A stretch of 64,000 nucleotides of DNA from Lachnospiraceae bacterium (lineage in GTDB: Bacteria; Bacillota; Clostridia; Lachnospirales; Lachnospiraceae): contig JAILNQ010000056.1 in assembly GCA_024691425.1 (NCBI GenBank), forward strand, positions 1 to 64,000, given 5' to 3'. Under the pieces are notes generated by a model that saw only the letters and a program-made list of their open reading frames with translations, had not been told where the DNA came from and searched no databases. Position 1 is the stretch's first letter. Each line of letters begins with the position of its first letter. This document shows positions 24,827-33,338 of the stretch, in pieces. The position numbers were made by a program, and so were the translations under genes.

Positions 24827-27394
24827 ATGAGAAGATACAACGAAGGAATGATTTTCACAAATGATAAATGTGTTGCATGCAACCACTGCGTGCATGTGTG
24901 TCCTGCCATGGGAGCTAATGTCTCCGCGAATGATGAGGGCAGGATCAGCATTGACGTTTCTGACAAAAACTGCATTCACTGCGGAAGGTGCGTAAAGGAA
25001 TGCGCTCATGGTGCAAGGCAGTATCTTGACAGCTTCGAGGATCTTCTCAAGGATCTGAAAAGGGGAATGGAAGTATCTGTCATAGTTGACCCGACTTTCG
25101 CAGTTGCCTATGGCACAGAAAGGGCAAGACAGGTATTCGGTTACCTTAAGTCCATTGGGTTCAAAGGAATATATGACGGAGCCGCAGGCGGCGACATAAG
25201 CATATACTATCACATAAAGTACTTAAGAGAGCATATGGACAAAGACGGAACATGCGATAAGTTCTTTGCGCATACGTGTCCGGGTTTTTCGAATTATGTT
25301 TCGAGATATGCCCCGGAAGCTCTCGGCAGATTCATTCCGGTCCAGCTGCCGAACGTCTGTGCCGCGATCTATTACCGCAAATATGAGAAAGTCACCGGAA
25401 GGTTTGCGCTTCTTTCGCCGTGCACGGCTATCTTTGATGAATTCAATTCGTTCACCTCGGGAAGAAACATAAACTATCTCATAGGATTTTCAACGCTTCT
25501 CGATTATATCGGCGAGCGTGACATATCCTCGTTTGATTCGGGATACGATATCGAATGGAACGGCATGGGAGCGGTCATTTGCGAGAACAATGCTTTCGCT
25601 TTTGCTGTGTCCAGCTATTTCCCGCCCAAATATCTGTTCAAGACGAGCAGCGGTATAGACGGAAAGCTTGAAAGAGTGCTGGGTTCTTCCGGAGTCATGA
25701 AGATGGACTGTCATCCGACAATGGTGACGGTTGATATGTGCAGGACAGGGTGCATAGACGGTCCGGCCATAAACAGGGAGTCGATCGACATGCACAAGTC
25801 GGTTCCTGAATATGCCAGGGTTTATGCTGAAGGCATGAAATCTGAAGGAGACGGACAGCTGTCTCCGGATGAACGGTTCAAAAAGCTCGAAGAAAAATTC
25901 GCGGCTCTTAACTTCATAGACTTCGGCTGGGAAGGCGAGGAGGATTATCACCAGAAATGTTCTGTGCCTGATAACGTTGTTGAAGAGATCTTTGCATCCA
26001 TGCATAAGGATTCTGACGTCAAGAAGGAACTTGACTGTCAGGCATGCGGCTACAAGTCGTGTTACGAGATGGTCTGCGCCGTTGCTAACGGCTACTCGAG
26101 GATTGAGGACTGTGTGCACTATCTCAATGATGACATGAAGATCAAACTCGGGATCGATCAGCTTACAGGCCTTTATAACCAGAGGGGATTCGTCAAGGAG
26201 GCCACTAAGCTCGTAAGAGAAAATCCCGATAAGAGATATATTCTCGCCGTTGGCGACATTAACGGTCTCGGAGGTCTGAATGACCTTTATAACAACAACG
26301 GGGGAGACATAGCGATCTCATATGTCGCCAAAGTGCTTGAGGAGTTCGCGGATACGAGAGGACTTTGCGCGAGACTCGGAGGCGGAAGCTTCGGATGCAT
26401 ATTTGAGAATACTGCAGAGAACATTGAAAAATTCAAGAAGGACACGCAGATTTCGATCGCGCATCTCGGGCTTGAATATCCTCTTTCACTCAAGTTCGGT
26501 TTCTATGAGATAAATGACATGTCAACGAACATGAACAGGATGCTGCTGTATGCGACCTATGCGTTCAGGACGACAAAGGACAGGAGCCGGAATACATATG
26601 TTCTTTACTCCGAGGAAATGTCGAAGAGTATGTCGGTTGAAGCCGAGGTAACGCAGAAGATGAAACCGGCTATGGAAAACGGGGAATTCGTCATTTATCT
26701 TCAGCCGAAATTCGATCATAATACGGGGAAAATGGTAGGCGCCGAGGCACTTTCAAGGTGGATAAAGCCTGATGGCGGTGTAGTGAGCCCCGGGGTGTTC
26801 ATCCCTGTTTTTGAGAAGAACGGGTATATAACTGAACTTGACAAGCATGTCTGGCGGCGTTCATTTGAGATGATCACAGACTGGGTCAATATGGGACAGA
26901 AGGCAGTGCCTGTTTCTGTCAACATTTCAAGGATAAGCCTGCTCGACGAGGGGGTCGTCACTTACATAGGCAGGCTCGGAACGTTCTATCCTTCTGCAAA
27001 AGAGTTCATCCAGTTCGAGATAACTGAGAGCGCATATGCAGGGAATACGGATGAGATATTCGAACGCGTTCAGAAAATCCGCGACATGGGCTTCAAGGTA
27101 AACATGGATGATTTCGGAAGCGGTTATTCCTCGCTCAATCTTCTTAAAGATGCGCCGATAGATATCGTCAAGCTCGATATGGGGTTCCTGCGCGGCGAGA
27201 AAAACATGGACAGAGGAAACGTCATAATATCCTCTGTCGTCAACATGACGAAGAAGCTCGGATTCGATATAGTGGCAGAGGGCGTGGAAACAAAGGAACA
27301 GGCGGATACGCTCTGCGATATGGGCTGCAGCGTGATCCAGGGATATTATTACGCAAAACCCATGCCGGAGGATGAATTCTTCAGGTTGCTGTAA
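24827..27394 (+). CDS. Ferredoxin / [FeFe]-hydrogenase-like / Fe-S / degenerate GGDEF / EAL fusion
   Basis: An 855-residue soluble multidomain protein. Two [4Fe-4S] ferredoxin motifs occupy residues 15-25 and 49-59 (CVACNHCVHVCP, CIHCGRCVKEC). A hydrogenase large-subunit-like domain (~75-340) keeps four cysteines in H-cluster-ligand order (Cys151, 199, 305, 309), but has HTCP for TSCCP and SPCTAI for MPCxxK, so proton-transfer and cyanide-contact residues are missing. DCQACGYKSCYEM (~405) is a further Fe-S module. The GGDEF domain is degenerate (GGGSF); the EAL domain keeps AEALSRW, EITES, MDDFGSGYSSL, IVKLD and VAEGVE, so c-di-GMP phosphodiesterase activity is likely. A redox or H2 sensor controlling c-di-GMP fits. 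ATG 24827 is preferred; GTG 24803 is possible. Confidence 0.88.
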   Translation: MRRYNEGMIFTNDKCVACNHCVHVCPAMGANVSANDEGRISIDVSDKNCIHCGRCVKECAHGARQYLDSFEDLLKDLKRGMEVSVIVDPTFAVAYGTERARQVFGYLKSIGFKGIYDGAAGGDISIYYHIKYLREHMDKDGTCDKFFAHTCPGFSNYVSRYAPEALGRFIPVQLPNVCAAIYYRKYEKVTGRFALLSPCTAIFDEFNSFTSGRNINYLIGFSTLLDYIGERDISSFDSGYDIEWNGMGAVICENNAFAFAVSSYFPPKYLFKTSSGIDGKLERVLGSSGVMKMDCHPTMVTVDMCRTGCIDGPAINRESIDMHKSVPEYARVYAEGMKSEGDGQLSPDERFKKLEEKFAALNFIDFGWEGEEDYHQKCSVPDNVVEEIFASMHKDSDVKKELDCQACGYKSCYEMVCAVANGYSRIEDCVHYLNDDMKIKLGIDQLTGLYNQRGFVKEATKLVRENPDKRYILAVGDINGLGGLNDLYNNNGGDIAISYVAKVLEEFADTRGLCARLGGGSFGCIFENTAENIEKFKKDTQISIAHLGLEYPLSLKFGFYEINDMSTNMNRMLLYATYAFRTTKDRSRNTYVLYSEEMSKSMSVEAEVTQKMKPAMENGEFVIYLQPKFDHNTGKMVGAEALSRWIKPDGGVVSPGVFIPVFEKNGYITELDKHVWRRSFEMITDWVNMGQKAVPVSVNISRISLLDEGVVTYIGRLGTFYPSAKEFIQFEITESAYAGNTDEIFERVQKIRDMGFKVNMDDFGSGYSSLNLLKDAPIDIVKLDMGFLRGEKNMDRGNVIISSVVNMTKKLGFDIVAEGVETKEQADTLCDMGCSVIQGYYYAKPMPEDEFFRLL

Positions 27395-27416
27395 CAATGA
27401 TCCATAAGGTTGTTTC

Positions 27417-27442
27417 GGGGCGATAGTTATCGCCCCTTTTTG
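27417..27442 (+). terminator. Intrinsic terminator after the hydrogenase-like EAL gene
   Basis: GGGGCGATA (27417-27425) and TATCGCCCC (27428-27436) form a near-perfect stem followed by TTTTTG. It separates the FIST pair from the next transcript. Confidence 0.85.
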
Positions 27443-27443
27443 T

Positions 27444-27471
27444 TTTACAAAATCGTAAATTATGATAAAAT
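27444..27471 (+). promoter_or_regulatory. Promoter immediately abutting the next start codon
   Basis: TTTACA (27444-27449), a 16-base spacer and TAAAAT (27466-27471), overlapping TATGAT (27461). Transcription would start about 27473-27479, at most a few bases before ATG 27481, suggesting a leaderless or near-leaderless message. Confidence 0.5.
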
Positions 27472-27480
27472 ACATTATGT

Positions 27481-28893
27481 ATGCGTATTCGGAGTAATAT
27501 AATTGTTCTAACGCTTATAATGATTGCCTCATTCAGTTTGGGCGCCTGCGGGGAAAAGTCCGCAATGACGCCTGTTTTGGATACTGTTACGGAACAGGAA
27601 CCAATCAGTGAATATGCCAAAGAGGAAGATGACACCTCAGATTATGATGAGACGGCCAGAAGGATTGCAAGAAATCAGGCGCACACGCTTGATCCGGACA
27701 ACCTTCCCCGCGACATAGTGAGGATGGCAGGACTATGCGATGCCCTCAATATGGCGTGCGTGGAACAGAGGAGCCCTTACGGGATAAAAGACAGCGATCT
27801 GATCTGGCACAGCGTGCATGTATATGTCTGCGGCAATGAAGACAAGGATATGGGCTTTGAGATCGTCGGTGACAGGATCTATGTCAAGCCTGAGACGGTG
27901 AACAGCATAATCTATGCAATGTTCGGAGAATTAGAGGACATTCCTGATCTTCCGGAAGAAGATGCCGGCACTGAAGACGGACATGGAAGTCCTATCGGTA
28001 TCAGCAATGACCTGAATTACAGCTTCACGCTCGGCGACCGCGGCACTTCATCTTGCGAGATAAGAAACGTTATGGAATTTACCGACGGCTCTCTTGAACT
28101 CGAGGAGGCATTGGTTGATTCTGAAACCGGCGAAGAGATCGTGGACTTCGTATATACGATGCGCATCAATACAAGAAATACGATGACATCGGCGCTGTTC
28201 GGCTATGAGATAACAGGGGCGCGCCCTGCCGATAAGGTGACTTCGGACAAGATGAACGGGATGCCGTTCCTCCTTCCTGTTGTACAGCTGTATGGATATG
28301 ATTCGTATGACAGCGAAGATGTGAGATACAACGAGGTTCAGGAGATTTTATATTTCTGTGCCTATGCCGATAATGTTCCCGGAATGGATGAACTGAATGC
28401 CCGTATATCCCATGAGATTATGGAGTATGCGAATGCTCCGCTCGATGAGCAGTCATGGCTGAGCATCATTTCATACCCGCTCACGACTGAGAACTACGTT
28501 CAGTTTGCCGTAACTTACGCGACATATCCTGCGGATACTGGTGATCCGGAAATACGCTGCTACAATTATGACAAGAAAAAGCGCAGGGCAATGGATCATA
28601 ATGATGCGCTGATTCTTTGCGGTATGAATGATCATGAAATGACCGAAAAGGTTGTCGGACTGTGGAGGAAGATGGGCGGCGATCCAAACGATGATATATC
28701 GTACAGGGGATTTATCGTAAGGGCCGACGATTCCGTAGATGTATTTTTCAAGGCCGGCAGCACTCTTATCGCATATAACAGCGTCAAAGATGAACTGCGG
28801 TATGCAGCTCGCGATGAAGAATTAATACCCGGTGATGAAACCGATAATATAAAACCGGAACTCACACACGGACGAAAAGGACAGATGAACTGA
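27481..28893 (+). CDS. Hypothetical acidic lipoprotein
   Basis: A 470-residue exported protein whose signal peptide ends in the lipobox LGAC (Cys ~23), followed by an acidic tether (EYAKEEDDTSDYDET). I do not recognise a domain; the central part alternates beta-rich, acidic stretches and the end is polar. A Val/Tyr-rich segment with SYPLTTENYVQFAVTYATYP lies near residue 340. It has no SD upstream of ATG 27481, and a promoter touches the start codon, so its translation start is unusual. It abuts the XpaC-like gene (TGATG), so an envelope role alongside XpaC/TelA is possible but unproven. Confidence 0.72.
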   Translation: MRIRSNIIVLTLIMIASFSLGACGEKSAMTPVLDTVTEQEPISEYAKEEDDTSDYDETARRIARNQAHTLDPDNLPRDIVRMAGLCDALNMACVEQRSPYGIKDSDLIWHSVHVYVCGNEDKDMGFEIVGDRIYVKPETVNSIIYAMFGELEDIPDLPEEDAGTEDGHGSPIGISNDLNYSFTLGDRGTSSCEIRNVMEFTDGSLELEEALVDSETGEEIVDFVYTMRINTRNTMTSALFGYEITGARPADKVTSDKMNGMPFLLPVVQLYGYDSYDSEDVRYNEVQEILYFCAYADNVPGMDELNARISHEIMEYANAPLDEQSWLSIISYPLTTENYVQFAVTYATYPADTGDPEIRCYNYDKKKRRAMDHNDALILCGMNDHEMTEKVVGLWRKMGGDPNDDISYRGFIVRADDSVDVFFKAGSTLIAYNSVKDELRYAARDEELIPGDETDNIKPELTHGRKGQMN

Positions 28894-30194
28894 TGTCTGA
28901 CAGAAAAGAACCGAACAGATTCGGTAAGGATTTTGAAAAAGCCTGGTCACAGGGAATGGAGAACAATGACTGGTCTTTTCTCAACGAAGTAATTGTAAAG
29001 AGCGTTGACAATTTCCTTGATAACGTCGGCGACAGAATGAATGATGCAATGGGAAACAATTCCCGGGCAACGCCCCTGTCGCAGAGAAAAGAGAGCTTTG
29101 AAGGGAATACTCAGACCGCCAGGGCGCAGAGAGCGCTTCACGCGGAGAGACAGCGTGAGAGGGAGAGACTGGAAAGGCAGCGGCGCGAGAGGGAGGCGGC
29201 AAAGCGCGAAAGGCAGAGGCAAGCCGCGCAGAGAAGGAACCCCTCAACGCAGCTCGGATTTCCATACAGGAACTCTACGGCGGGCTCCACAGCCCTTATC
29301 GTTACAGGCGGTATAGGTGCAGGGGTCACAGGAGTGGGGCTTCTTAATACGCTCATTACTTCGGCCTTGGCAGGAAGCTTAGCGGTCGGACCGCTATCGG
29401 TGCTGACCGTGATAGTGGCCGTTTTCGGATGGATGCTCGGCAAGGGAATGAGGTCAAACAGTACGTCGAAGCTTGCGAAACGTTATGCTGAGGTCATCGG
29501 GCAAAGACAGTACATAGACATAAAGACACTTGCACTTTCGCTCGGAAAATCAGAGAGAAAGGTTGTCAGAGAGATAAAGAAGTTTTTATCGCGCGGATAC
29601 TTTCCGCAGGGCCATCTGGACAGGAACTGTACGGTATTCATCCTGACGGATGAAGTCTTCAATCATTATCTCGAGCTTGAGACAAAAGACAGCAGCATGA
29701 TCGTGGATACGACGGGCAGATACGAGGATGAACAGGAGTTCCCGACGCTCTCGCCGGAAGAATCCGCCGAGCTTTCGAGGATGATAAAAGAGGGCAATGA
29801 ATACATAACGAGATTCCATTCGCTCAATGATGAAATACCGGGCATAGAGATTTCTGCTAAGCTTGACAGGCTCGAAGGACTGCTGCGCGAGATTTTTGTG
29901 AGAGTAAAAGAACACCCGGATCAGATGTCCAGGATTCATGAACTGATGGAATATTACCTGCCGACGGCAGTAAAACTCGTTGATGCATACAGGGAGTATG
30001 ACAGAGTGAGCGAGCCGGGAAAGGAAATACTCTCAGCGAAGCAGGATATAGAGAATACTCTTGATACTATCAATTCCGCACTCGGAAAGCTTCTTAACAG
30101 GCTGTTCAAGGACTCGGTGCTTGACGTGACGACTGATGCACAGGTGCTCAAAACCGTCCTTGCACAGAAAGGTTTATCAAGCGAGGTTAAATAG
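28893..30194 (+). CDS. xpaC: XpaC-like membrane protein (5-bromo-4-chloroindolyl phosphate hydrolysis family)
   Basis: A 433-residue protein. Residues ~80-118 form a very charged Arg/Glu coiled region (RERERLERQRREREAAKR); residues ~130-185 hold glycine-rich membrane segments (ALIVTGGIGAGVTGVG, SVLTVIVAVFGWMLGKG); and the C-terminal half has the XpaC-type helical domain (LSLGKSERKVVREIKKFLSRGYFPQGHLD). The gene directly precedes telA, the usual XpaC partner in Firmicutes. The family name comes from a Bacillus phenotype and its biochemical role is unclear. The charged stretch is probably a cytoplasmic coiled coil. It overlaps the lipoprotein stop by one base. Confidence 0.83.
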   Translation: MSDRKEPNRFGKDFEKAWSQGMENNDWSFLNEVIVKSVDNFLDNVGDRMNDAMGNNSRATPLSQRKESFEGNTQTARAQRALHAERQRERERLERQRREREAAKRERQRQAAQRRNPSTQLGFPYRNSTAGSTALIVTGGIGAGVTGVGLLNTLITSALAGSLAVGPLSVLTVIVAVFGWMLGKGMRSNSTSKLAKRYAEVIGQRQYIDIKTLALSLGKSERKVVREIKKFLSRGYFPQGHLDRNCTVFILTDEVFNHYLELETKDSSMIVDTTGRYEDEQEFPTLSPEESAELSRMIKEGNEYITRFHSLNDEIPGIEISAKLDRLEGLLREIFVRVKEHPDQMSRIHELMEYYLPTAVKLVDAYREYDRVSEPGKEILSAKQDIENTLDTINSALGKLLNRLFKDSVLDVTTDAQVLKTVLAQKGLSSEVK

Positions 30195-30227
30195 CGGAAT
30201 GATACAGAATACGAAAGGAGACATGAA

Positions 30228-31415
30228 ATGAGTGAAGTAATTGATGCACAGGTAATTGACGGACAGGCAGTGGAGGGAGCAAGCTCCGTGACGGTAGCTG
30301 ACGTAAAGCCGGCTGATCCTCTGGCAGATCTTCTTGCTAACCCGCCGAAGGCAGAGATCGTTGAGACGAATGAGGAGGATCTTTCTCCCGAGGACAGAAA
30401 AACTGTCGAACAGTTCATGTCGCAGATAGATATAAAGAATTCGCAGCTGGTGCTCCAGTACGGTGCGGCGGCTCAGAAGAATGTTGCGGATTTCTCCGAG
30501 GGCGCGCTTGCAAGCGTAAAGACGAAGGACATGGGAGAGATCGGTTCCATGCTTACCGGCGTCGTAACGGAACTCAAAGGTTTTTCGGTTGAGGAGCAGA
30601 AGGGCGGCTTCCTAGGATTTTTCAAGAAGACCGGAAATCAGCTTACAAGCCTGAAAGCAAAATACGATAAGGCCGAAGTAAATGTCAACAAGATCTGCAA
30701 GGCAATGGAAGGACATCAGCAGGTTCTTCTCAAGGACGTTGCGATGCTCGACAAGATGTATGAGGAGAATCTCGACTATTTCAAGCAGCTGAGTCTCTAT
30801 ATAATAGCCGGCAAGAAGAAGCTTGAAGAAGCGAAGCAGACCGAACTTCCCAGGCTTCTCGCGAAGGCAGAGGAGACCGGGCTCCAGGAAGATTCACAGG
30901 AGGCAAGGGACTACGCTTCCATGATCGAGAGATTCGAAAAGAAGATTTATGATCTTGAGCTTACACGCAACATCTCAATGCAGATGGCTCCGCAGATCCG
31001 TCTGATCCAGAGCAATGACACGGTAATGGCTGAGAAGATCCAGTCAACTTTAGTGAACACGATCCCGCTCTGGAAAAGCCAGATGGTCATCGCCATCGGT
31101 CTTGACCATTCTCAGGATGCGGCAAGGGCGCAGCGCGAAGTCACCGACATGACGAACGAGCTGCTCAAGAAGAATGCGGAGGCACTCAAGGTTGCATCGA
31201 TCGAATCCGCAAAGGAAAGCGAGAGAGGAATCGTGGATATAGAAACTCTTACGACTACGAATCAGATGCTCATCGAGACGTTTGATGAAGTCATGAAGAT
31301 ACAGGCCGACGGCAGGGCCAAGAGGCAGGCTGCCGAGACGGAGCTCGTACGTATCGAGACCGAGATGAAAGATAAAATTCTTCAGATCAGCAAGGAAAGC
31401 CTGAAAGTTGATTAG
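30228..31415 (+). CDS. telA: TelA/KlaA family toxic-anion-resistance protein
   Basis: A 395-residue cytoplasmic, largely helical protein of the TelA family (PF05816). Family-like segments include GFLGFFKKTGNQLTSLKAKY and HQQVLLKDVAMLDKMYEENLDYFKQL, with the C-terminal region running from MAPQIRLIQSNDTVMAEKIQSTLVNTIPLWKSQM. Relatives were named for tellurite resistance, and chromosomal copies are linked to envelope stress; the mechanism is not settled. Strong SD AAGGAG precedes ATG 30228. It pairs with XpaC, and its final codons overlap the TTG start of the following EAL protein by eight bases, tying it to the c-di-GMP genes. Confidence 0.88.
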   Translation: MSEVIDAQVIDGQAVEGASSVTVADVKPADPLADLLANPPKAEIVETNEEDLSPEDRKTVEQFMSQIDIKNSQLVLQYGAAAQKNVADFSEGALASVKTKDMGEIGSMLTGVVTELKGFSVEEQKGGFLGFFKKTGNQLTSLKAKYDKAEVNVNKICKAMEGHQQVLLKDVAMLDKMYEENLDYFKQLSLYIIAGKKKLEEAKQTELPRLLAKAEETGLQEDSQEARDYASMIERFEKKIYDLELTRNISMQMAPQIRLIQSNDTVMAEKIQSTLVNTIPLWKSQMVIAIGLDHSQDAARAQREVTDMTNELLKKNAEALKVASIESAKESERGIVDIETLTTTNQMLIETFDEVMKIQADGRAKRQAAETELVRIETEMKDKILQISKESLKVD

Positions 31416-33333
31416 TTTTGTTTATTTTGATTACTGTGCGCTCATAGTAGAGATTCTTCTTGTAATCTCGCTCATAGTCAGAAAGATGATGAGAGGGCGT
31501 GTTAACAGATGGGCTTTCGCGCTTCTTGTTGATATCATCATTTCAACGATAGGGGATATTGCCGCGTTAGAGCTTGAGACGCTGGGCCCCGGAAACATAA
31601 TCTGGAAGTATATTGCCAATACCGTATGCCTTCTCGGAACGACGATGACTTCCGTGATTTTCTGCGGCTATCTTTTTGCGATGATCGGGATATGGCATAA
31701 GGTCCGGGAGAAGAAGCATCTCGTGTATCTGTTCAACATCCCGGCGGCTGTCATCGTTACGCTGTTTGTTGTCGTAAATCCGTTCACGAAGATCGTCTTC
31801 TTCATCGACGGAGCGGGAGACTATCAGAGAGGACCGATCTTTTACGTTCTTTACGGCATCGCCTATATGTATACGGTTGTCGGATACTGTGAGCTCATAA
31901 AATATCGGAGGCTCTTCAACCGCCTGAAGCTTATCAGCGTTTTCATGGTGTTTTTCATCATGATCGCCGCGAGCATATATCAGGCGATGAAGCCGCTTCA
32001 TAATGTGCAGCTTTTCTTCACCGCGGCAGCGTTTGTTATCATCGTTTTCGGTGTTCTGTCACCGGAGGAGAGGCTTCACGGTTCTACTGGGCTTTATTCC
32101 ATGAACGCCTACATTCAGGACATAAACAAGTACCATAATCTCGGAACCCCGATAGGCGTTACTCTTTCAGTCATGACGAACTACAATGCGTTGATAGAGA
32201 TGCTCGGTTATTTCACGGTCCAGGCCATTATTATCGATATAGCCAGAAGACTTGAGAAATGGGCTTACGAGAGCAGAGTGGATGTCGATCTTTACTATCT
32301 CGGCGGCGGAAGGTTTGCCGTGATCGCGGACGAGAGATACAAGGAAAACGTTCTTACGATATCGCAGGGCGTCAATGCCGTTCTCACTAAAGAAGCCGAA
32401 GTCGGTGAGATGCTCGTCAAGGTAATGAACAATGTCTGTTACATAGGCATGCCGAAAGACATAGATGATCCTGACTTCCTGTTTTCTTTTGACGGAAGGC
32501 TTGAGACTGAAGTATACAGCGGAGAGCTGCGGTATGCCGAAAAGCTCTTCGACAAAAAGCGCTTTGAACTGCGCCGCGATATTTCGAAAGTCATTGACAG
32601 GGCGTTCACCGAAAAACGGTTCAGTCTTCATTTTCAGCCGATCTATTCGGTGAAGGATAAAAGGTATGTCAGAGCAGAGGCTTTTCTGCGGCTGAATGAT
32701 CCGGATTTCGGCGAGATAAAGCCGGATCTGCTGATCCAGGAAGCTGAAAAGACTAATTTGGTTCATGCCGTTACCGTTTTTGTAATAGAAGAGGTGTGCA
32801 GATTCATTTCAATGCCCGAATTTCTTCTGCTCGGGTTCGAATTCGTTGAGATCAATCTGTCTCCGGCACAGTGCATGTGGTCTGATCTTCTTCCGGTTCT
32901 TCTGTCTTCGGTGAAGAACTGCAACGTTCAGCCCAAGAATATCTGCTTCAACATCACAGATGTTGAAAGCCCGGAACTGTTCTCGAAGATGAAGGATAAC
33001 ATAGATGCTCTCGCCCAGATCGGATTCATCATATACATGGATGATTTCGGAGCAGGGATTTTCGAAGTCGAGCGTATTGCAAAGATGCCGCTTTCCGGCA
33101 TCAAGCTCGATCGGGTTTTTGTCAAAGAGGGGCTTAAGAGCGAAAATATGGCGGTATTCGAGGGAAGTCTGCGCATGATTTCCGACCTTGAGATCGATTC
33201 CGTTGCCGTCGGAGTTGAAGATGAGGATATGGAAACGCGTCTTATCGACCTTAAATGCAATTACTTGCAGGGATATTATTTCTGCAGACCGCTAGAGAAA
33301 AAGGAGCTCATCAGATTCATTCTGATGGGATAA
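31408..33333 (+). CDS. Membrane protein with degenerate GGDEF and probably inactive EAL domain
   Basis: A 641-residue protein: about six or seven hydrophobic segments (residues ~5-225), a degenerate GGDEF domain (YLGGGRFAVI) and an EAL-fold domain. Several catalytic positions are altered: RAEAFLRL for EAL, FNITDVES where active enzymes have ExTE, and VAVGVED for VAEGVE, although MDDFGAG and IKLD persist. It is thus predicted to bind c-di-GMP or a partner rather than hydrolyse it. The TTG start at 31408 is supported because the paralogue downstream aligns from its own ATG (FDYCALIVEILLV versus YDYCAFILLLIV). It overlaps telA by eight bases. Confidence 0.87.
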   Translation: MISFVYFDYCALIVEILLVISLIVRKMMRGRVNRWAFALLVDIIISTIGDIAALELETLGPGNIIWKYIANTVCLLGTTMTSVIFCGYLFAMIGIWHKVREKKHLVYLFNIPAAVIVTLFVVVNPFTKIVFFIDGAGDYQRGPIFYVLYGIAYMYTVVGYCELIKYRRLFNRLKLISVFMVFFIMIAASIYQAMKPLHNVQLFFTAAAFVIIVFGVLSPEERLHGSTGLYSMNAYIQDINKYHNLGTPIGVTLSVMTNYNALIEMLGYFTVQAIIIDIARRLEKWAYESRVDVDLYYLGGGRFAVIADERYKENVLTISQGVNAVLTKEAEVGEMLVKVMNNVCYIGMPKDIDDPDFLFSFDGRLETEVYSGELRYAEKLFDKKRFELRRDISKVIDRAFTEKRFSLHFQPIYSVKDKRYVRAEAFLRLNDPDFGEIKPDLLIQEAEKTNLVHAVTVFVIEEVCRFISMPEFLLLGFEFVEINLSPAQCMWSDLLPVLLSSVKNCNVQPKNICFNITDVESPELFSKMKDNIDALAQIGFIIYMDDFGAGIFEVERIAKMPLSGIKLDRVFVKEGLKSENMAVFEGSLRMISDLEIDSVAVGVEDEDMETRLIDLKCNYLQGYYFCRPLEKKELIRFILMG

Positions 33334-33338
33334 GAGTT

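Noticed and set aside
24827-27394. Annotation as a true [FeFe]-hydrogenase
   Set aside because: The H-cluster pocket lacks the TSCCP Cys, the MPCxxK Met and Lys, and the usual Met in the third motif, so H2 turnover is unlikely even if a cluster binds.
33255-33338. Upstream extension of the second EAL ORF
   Set aside because: This stretch overlaps the end of the first EAL gene and does not align with the paralogue N terminus; ATG 33339 does.
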